Source: an uncultured Bacteroidales bacterium (GTDB taxonomy: Bacteria > Bacteroidota > Bacteroidia > Bacteroidales > Muribaculaceae). Taken from it: a DNA stretch of 37,364 bases. The stretch spans positions 1 through 37,364 of the forward strand of contig CANSAP010000022.1 in NCBI GenBank assembly GCA_947644715.1, read 5' to 3'. The notes beneath the pieces were generated by a model. The model searched no databases and had not been told where the DNA came from. It saw nothing but the letters and a program-made list of their open reading frames with translations. Positions within the stretch are counted from its first letter, which is position 1. Every line of letters starts with the position of its first letter. Shown piece by piece: positions 34,085-37,364 of this stretch. The position numbers and the translations under genes are program-made.

Positions 34085-34726
34085 CCGCCACCGGCTCTAT
34101 GCCGAGTGTCGCGGTAAAGCCCTCCACATCTGCCGTGTTCCGTGCAGGTTCGCTCGCGCGACATCCGAGTTTACCGCTCAACGCTCAAACAGTCGGTCAG
34201 TTCTCCAAAGATGATAGAGGGCATTTCGCACTTTTGTTTCGGGATGGATCGTATTGAGTTTTGTCTATCGAGACGGAGCCGTGTTCTTCGCAAGCGAAGC
34301 GCAGGGCGATTAGCCTCCGCTTTCCACTTTTGCCCTCGCTGTCGCATCACGCTTATTGAGATCCGAAGCGCATCCGTGTATCGGCATTTTCCAACTGTCT
34401 TGTTATGTGTCAGACAGCGGTGTGTATAGCCGCTTATCGGTTGGACTTCGGGGAAGTTCGCTCCTGCACCGCCTCCGCTCGCCACGACCTCCGACATTCT
34501 CCGATGTTCAGGGAGTCGCTTGCCGTATCGGGCGCAAGTGCATATATCGCCGCTCTTGGCGGCATCCGCAGCGCATTATCCTTGCCACACCCTTGAAACG
34601 TACCGCGAAGAACTTGCTGCCCCGACGAGTGCGGAGTGCTTGCCGGGCTCGACTGCGGGGCGGTATGAGACGTTTTTTCTGCTTAGTTTTCTTTGCCTTG
34701 AAGTCTTGGAGGTGTGAACCGAGGTC
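34085..34726 (-). pseudogene. Decayed inverted copy of the three-gene block 34935-35760
   Basis: The reverse complement follows the plus-strand block at 34935-35760 in the same order. Leader: ACCTCGGTTCACACCTCCAA. 95-codon gene: GGCAAAGAAAACTAA, TTTCAAGGGTGTGGC, CTGCGGATG, CGATATATGCAC. 66-codon gene: GAAGTCCAACC, GTTGGAAAATGCCGATA, GATGCGCTTCGG, AAAGTGGAAAG, GATAGACAAAACTCAATAC. 79-codon gene: TCCCGAAACA, GCGAAATGCC, GAACTGACCGAC. Many short deletions break all frames. None of the three start codons survives (two deleted, one ATA). A perfect -7 box, TACCTTTG, lies just upstream on the same strand (34742-34749). Confidence 0.85.
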
Positions 34727-34741
34727 TATTTTTTCCATTTG

Positions 34742-34749
34742 CAAAGGTA
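34742..34749 (-). promoter_or_regulatory. -7 box facing the decayed mirror block
   Basis: TACCTTTG on the minus strand fits TAnnTTTG. The -33 spacing is poor. It may transcribe the decayed inverted copy. Confidence 0.4.
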
Positions 34750-34809
34750 GGGTTGACCGCTCACCGCAAAACAAGCCGGGGATTTCTTCAACAAAAATTC
34801 AAAATCTCC

Positions 34810-34823
34810 ACCCATAAATGGGT
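34810..34823. promoter_or_regulatory. Palindrome between the head-to-head copies
   Basis: ACCCAT-AA-ATGGGT is a perfect inverted repeat lying in the spacer between the decayed block and the intact block. It could be an operator controlling both directions, but this is only inference. Confidence 0.35.
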
Positions 34824-34934
34824 AGTATTTGGACGCTGACGCTAATTTTTCTCTTGAAATTTTTGCTATTGATCGCTTTCTCAACATCATTCCCTGACAG
34901 TCATTCCTCCCAATTTTGGCAATGTAAAAATTAA

Positions 34935-34975
34935 GAGCCTCGGCTCACAGTCAAAACCTCCAAAACTTCAAAATC
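34935..34975 (+). promoter_or_regulatory. Shared leader sequence, copy 2
   Basis: The leader of the 95-residue gene matches the leader at 33760-33802 and also the leader of the decayed inverted block. Weaker likeness (AACCTCAAACATTTCACG) is seen before the 66-residue gene. Confidence 0.65.
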
Positions 34976-35263
34976 ATGGCAAAGAAAACTAAAAAATCCG
35001 CAGAAAAAACTCAGGCTCAAACCGCTGCTCCCGCCGTCGAGACTACTCCGGCAATCACTCCCAAGCTCATCGTGGCTCAGCGCAAGTTCAACCGCTGGTA
35101 CGTCTACTTCAAGGGCGTGGCCCCCAAGGACAACGTGGGCTGCGGATGTAAGACCGCCAAGAGCGCAATGCGATATATGCACCTGCTCAAAGCCCGATAC
35201 GGAGCGACTATCTCCCAAAACATCTATGAACGCCTCCAATTCGAGGCAGCGAGAGAGGCTTGA
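34976..35263 (+). CDS. Small basic hypothetical protein, 95 residues
   Basis: Not a recognised family. The N-terminus is Lys-rich (MAKKTKKSAEKTQ), followed by an Ala/Thr/Pro linker. The folded part (about 35-95) has two strands (KFNRWYVYFKGVAP), a Cys pair in VGCGCKT, and a helix (AKSAMRYMHLLKARYG). The Cys-x-Cys could bind metal but is unproven. First of three small genes separated by 50 and 11 nt. It has a decayed inverted counterpart (within 34085-34726) and the shared leader. Confidence 0.78.
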   Translation: MAKKTKKSAEKTQAQTAAPAVETTPAITPKLIVAQRKFNRWYVYFKGVAPKDNVGCGCKTAKSAMRYMHLLKARYGATISQNIYERLQFEAAREA

Positions 35264-35314
35264 TGCCTCTCTCGGCTCTCTCCCCGGAAGTCCAACCTCA
35301 AACATTTCACGACT

Positions 35315-35515
35315 ATGTACGAATATAAATGCTACACAAAACAAGGCCGTTGGAAATTCTATGCCGATAGTGATACCGATGCGCTCCGCCTCGCTCTTTT
35401 CTATTGTTGGCGCGACGGCGAGGACTTCATCAAAGTGGAAAGTTCGTTTGGCGGACAGCCCTACACGCTCCGTCTCTGCAAGATAGACAAAACAAACTCA
35501 ATACAAACCCTCTAA
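35315..35515 (+). CDS. Small hypothetical protein, 66 residues
   Basis: Not recognised. A compact strand-strand-helix pattern is visible: YEYKCYTKQGRWKFYADS, then DTDALRLALFYCWRDG, then VESSFGGQPYTLRLCKI. The Arg-Trp-x-x-Tyr motif resembles the neighbouring 95-residue protein, which suggests distant paralogy. It lies between the other two small genes and is matched by the mirror copy. Confidence 0.72.
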   Translation: MYEYKCYTKQGRWKFYADSDTDALRLALFYCWRDGEDFIKVESSFGGQPYTLRLCKIDKTNSIQTL

Positions 35516-35526
35516 TTCCCGAAACA

Positions 35527-35766
35527 ATGAAACAGTACGAAATGCCTTACTCCTTCCTCTTTACAGATGAAGAACTGACCGACCTCTGGAGCTACTACCG
35601 CCGCATACATCAGATTATCCAATGCGTTGAAGACCGCTATCACCTCGCCATTACCGATATGGAAGTCCACTGCGGGGCACTCTACCGCTCACGCGCACTT
35701 CTCGCCGAGGCTCAACGCCGCGAGTCGTTGCACGGCAACGCCCTAATGCCTATATTGGAGCAATAG
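35527..35766 (+). CDS. Small hypothetical protein, 79 residues
   Basis: Not recognised. The predicted protein is mainly helical: EELTDLWSYYRRIHQIIQC and ALYRSRALLAEAQRRES, with a short strand HLAITDMEVHCG between them. The chosen ATG at 35527 follows GAAACA, and the larger frame from 35404 overlaps the previous gene and has no support. A good terminator follows at 35785-35818. Confidence 0.75.
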   Translation: MKQYEMPYSFLFTDEELTDLWSYYRRIHQIIQCVEDRYHLAITDMEVHCGALYRSRALLAEAQRRESLHGNALMPILEQ

Positions 35767-35784
35767 TCTCCAATATCTCTCATC

Positions 35785-35818
35785 GCGGTTGCTCCCTTTC
35801 GGGGGAGTGACCGCTTTT
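35785..35818 (+). terminator. Rho-independent terminator after the small-gene block
   Basis: GCGGT-tg-CTCCC with GGGAG-tg-ACCGC makes an interrupted stem of 10 pairs, followed by TTTTGC. It separates the small-gene block from the next promoter. Confidence 0.85.
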
Positions 35819-35848
35819 GCTGTCTTTTCTCGTCAGTCAGCCTCCGGC

Positions 35849-35856
35849 TAACTTTG
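35849..35856 (+). promoter_or_regulatory. -7 box of the 366-residue gene
   Basis: TAACTTTG matches the consensus and lies only 7 nt before the ATG, so the transcript may start at or just before the start codon. A TTTT/TTTC -33 candidate is 19-20 nt upstream. Confidence 0.6.
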
Positions 35857-35863
35857 TATCGTT

Positions 35864-36964
35864 ATGCTACGAATAGGTTTCTATACTCCGACCGTGATGC
35901 TGACATCCGAACTGTCAGACATCTCGATATTCACCGACCAAGAGGCGGTGGACTTCTCGCTCTATGCCGCAGGTATCGAGGTGCTGTCGGGGCGATACTA
36001 CGCCTTGAACGGCTCTATCCGTATCTGCGACATCGCACCGCTAATCGAGAGTGCCATCTGCGGCAATACCGACTCGCTGCTCGCCGACTGCGAAATCGAG
36101 GTCTATGCCGGGAGCGAGACGGCCACGCACGACTTCCAAGTGCTTTACTGCGACAAAGACCTTGGACTCGCTGACCCGATGGAATGGCTGAGTCAGAACT
36201 TCCTCACGCTCATTCCATACCGCCGCATAGCCCCCGACGGCTTCTTCGAGGTACAATGGTATGCTGCCGACCGCGAGGGCATATCGTTTATGGTGTACTG
36301 CACCTTTCTCAACGACAAAGGTGTTCAGGACACTTACAACTACGTCCAGTCGGGCAACGGACTCGTTCAGCACGGAGCGGGTATATGCCGCGAAATCGTA
36401 CTGCTCCGGGAGGTTGCCGCCAAAGTGAAGTCGTCGCGGAAGATTGAATCGCTCACGCTCCAGTCCGTCACCGTGCGCCGTGGCGACCGCCTCCTTACGG
36501 TGTTCGTTGACCCATCGCTGTCGGGCATCGTGCCGTTTCATTACGCCAACTGTTTCAACGTCGTTGAATCGTTGGCTCTGCCTCGCATCACCACCGAGAA
36601 AATCAAGGTTGACAACTCCATAGCCTCACTCGGAAAGTCCTCGCGGTTCTATGATGTCAACGTCTCCAAGGAATACGAGGTGGAGATGGGTCCGCTCACC
36701 TCCGACGAGTGTTCTCAGGTCGAGCAGATGCTCACATCAGCACAAGTACGCATACCGTGGGGGTTTTTCTCATCGCTCGATGAAATCGACTTTTACGCCC
36801 TCACGCAGATAATGATAACCGACTTCACCTCGGAGCTGTCAGACACCGACGAGAAGATGAACAAGGTCAAATTCACTTGGCGGTTTATGGATAACCGCCC
36901 GAAATTGCCCCTCCAATCCTCGCCCGGCATATTCAACGACTCATATAATCCTGTATTCTCATAA
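35864..36964 (+). CDS. Phage-type hypothetical protein, 366 residues
   Basis: The product looks like a phage structural or tail-region protein of Bacteroidales prophages from its general sequence, but I cannot name the family with certainty. It is soluble, with many short strands (FYTPTVMLTSELSDISIF, YALNGSIRICDIAP, CEIEVYAGSETATHDFQVLY) and a C-terminal region (KMNKVKFTWRFMDNRPKLP). No signal peptide or membrane segment is seen. GC content is high compared with the AT-rich islet. The possible leaderless promoter and its place 9 kb after the terminase fragment suggest the original prophage was interrupted. Confidence 0.62.
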   Translation: MLRIGFYTPTVMLTSELSDISIFTDQEAVDFSLYAAGIEVLSGRYYALNGSIRICDIAPLIESAICGNTDSLLADCEIEVYAGSETATHDFQVLYCDKDLGLADPMEWLSQNFLTLIPYRRIAPDGFFEVQWYAADREGISFMVYCTFLNDKGVQDTYNYVQSGNGLVQHGAGICREIVLLREVAAKVKSSRKIESLTLQSVTVRRGDRLLTVFVDPSLSGIVPFHYANCFNVVESLALPRITTEKIKVDNSIASLGKSSRFYDVNVSKEYEVEMGPLTSDECSQVEQMLTSAQVRIPWGFFSSLDEIDFYALTQIMITDFTSELSDTDEKMNKVKFTWRFMDNRPKLPLQSSPGIFNDSYNPVFS

Positions 36965-36993
36965 CTCGTCACTCTGACCTCATACTTTCAGCA

Positions 36994-37227
36994 ATGGCTC
37001 GCTCGATACACATATCAACCGCTCGCACAATGCTCAACAGCGGCGACCCTGTCGATATTTCCGTTTGGAAATCCGACGGCTCAATAATACACCTCCATAA
37101 TGTAATCTCGCTTAGATATAGCTTTTATGGCGGTTGGAGAAATATCAAAATCCTTACTTCGGGCGAGTGCCGCCGCGTCCGCGACTGCTGCATCTTCCGA
37201 ATTAACGGCCTCGATGTTTTTCTTTGA
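36994..37227 (+). CDS. Small phage-associated hypothetical protein, 77 residues
   Basis: Not assigned to a named family. The protein begins ARSIHISTARTMLNSGDPVDISVWK and continues with LHNVISLRYSFYGG, NIKILTSGECRRVRDCCIF and ends in GLDVFL. I associate this kind of sequence with Bacteroidales prophage regions, with modest confidence. It starts 29 nt after the 366-residue gene and could be cotranscribed. No signal peptide or membrane segment is seen. Confidence 0.65.
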   Translation: MARSIHISTARTMLNSGDPVDISVWKSDGSIIHLHNVISLRYSFYGGWRNIKILTSGECRRVRDCCIFRINGLDVFL

Positions 37228-37229
37228 CA

Positions 37230-37261
37230 TTTGTGTATTACGCTGAAAATGCGTAACTTTG
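37230..37261 (+). promoter_or_regulatory. Full consensus promoter near the right edge
   Basis: TTTG (37230-37233), a 20-nt spacer and TAACTTTG (37254-37261) match the Bacteroidetes promoter pattern closely. A short open frame follows within the window. Confidence 0.7.
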
Positions 37262-37281
37262 CATATTAAAAAATAGATTAT

Positions 37282-37323
37282 ATGCTTCAAGATAAATTAC
37301 AAATCAAAGATCTTAGAGTGTGA
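37282..37323 (+). CDS. 13-codon open frame, possible leader peptide
   Basis: ATG followed by LQDKLQIKDLRV and a stop, placed just after a consensus promoter. It has no recognisable family and may be chance. Its stop overlaps a 6-bp hairpin with a short U-run. Confidence 0.3.
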   Translation: MLQDKLQIKDLRV

Positions 37324-37340
37324 AGTCATCTTGACTTTTT
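37323..37340 (+). terminator. Possible attenuator hairpin
   Basis: AAGTCA-TCT-TGACTT is a perfect 6-bp stem with a 3-nt loop and a run of Ts. It would fit a short attenuator after the 13-codon frame. The window ends before the regulated gene can be seen. Confidence 0.35.
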
Positions 37341-37364
37341 GAATTTGTTAATATGTTTAAGAAA

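Noticed and set aside
34356..34817. Plus-strand 153-codon frame
   Set aside because: It is the antisense shadow of the mirrored three-gene block, rich in Arg, Ser and Cys as such shadows often are.
33268..35766. A phase-variable invertible locus
   Set aside because: Head-to-head copies hinted at it, but the mirrors are decayed, no conserved short inverted recombination sites flank them and no invertase gene is present here.
1..37364. tRNA, rRNA or CRISPR array
   Set aside because: No cloverleaf, ribosomal sequence or regularly spaced repeats were seen in the intergenic stretches.

Overview
The window looks like a Bacteroidota chromosome, most likely order Bacteroidales and possibly Muribaculaceae (the family is inference). 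Supporting signs are repeated TAnnTTTG -7 promoter boxes, sometimes with TTTG about 20 nt upstream, short Bacteroidetes-style MenE and menaquinone genes, a sodium-pumping methylmalonyl-CoA decarboxylase operon, and BspA-type, BACON and SusD-like surface proteins.

Bases 1-25.5 kb are an ordered, GC-richer core genome. On the minus strand (97-8605) lie mnmE, a lipoprotein nuclease, a WecA/TagO-like glycosyl-1-phosphate transferase, a HAD phosphatase and two family 2 glycosyltransferases, mostly overlapping by 1-4 nt, then a histidine kinase/response regulator pair and a small beta-barrel protein. On the plus strand follow nadE, a Sua5/YrdC protein, an undecaprenyl-phosphate sugar transferase, a ClC channel with CBS domains, fmt, and menD-menB-menC-menE. 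A nitroreductase converges on menE with a 14-nt overlap. The propionate operon (20970-25481) encodes methylmalonyl-CoA epimerase, carboxyltransferase, OadG-like, biotin carrier and beta subunits. Three of its junctions hold strong hairpins, and it ends at a clear terminator.

From about 25.7 kb the window becomes accessory. A terminase fragment with a one-base frameshift (26200-26685) and phage-type genes at the right end (35864-37227) suggest a decayed or interrupted prophage. Between them is a visibly AT-rich islet (26.8-33.05 kb) of exported proteins: a BspA-like leucine-rich repeat protein, a frameshifted lipoprotein with a Rieske-like C-terminus, a lipocalin-like lipoprotein, a split lipoprotein, and a lipoprotein with BACON and SusD-like regions but no SusC partner. 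Two 76-bp structured repeats (84 percent identical without gaps) lie 6-7 nt after stop codons and bracket the SusD-like gene like cassette ends.

The most unusual part is 33.25-35.77 kb. Four small genes (64, 95, 66 and 79 codons) with related leaders are each accompanied by a decayed copy on the opposite strand, placed head to head upstream. The 64-codon gene has one mirror (33268-33536), and the three-gene block has another (34085-34726). By hand alignment the mirrors keep leader, body and gene order, but all four start codons are lost. I could not find a described system that matches this. Simple duplication followed by decay in a prophage remains the plain alternative.
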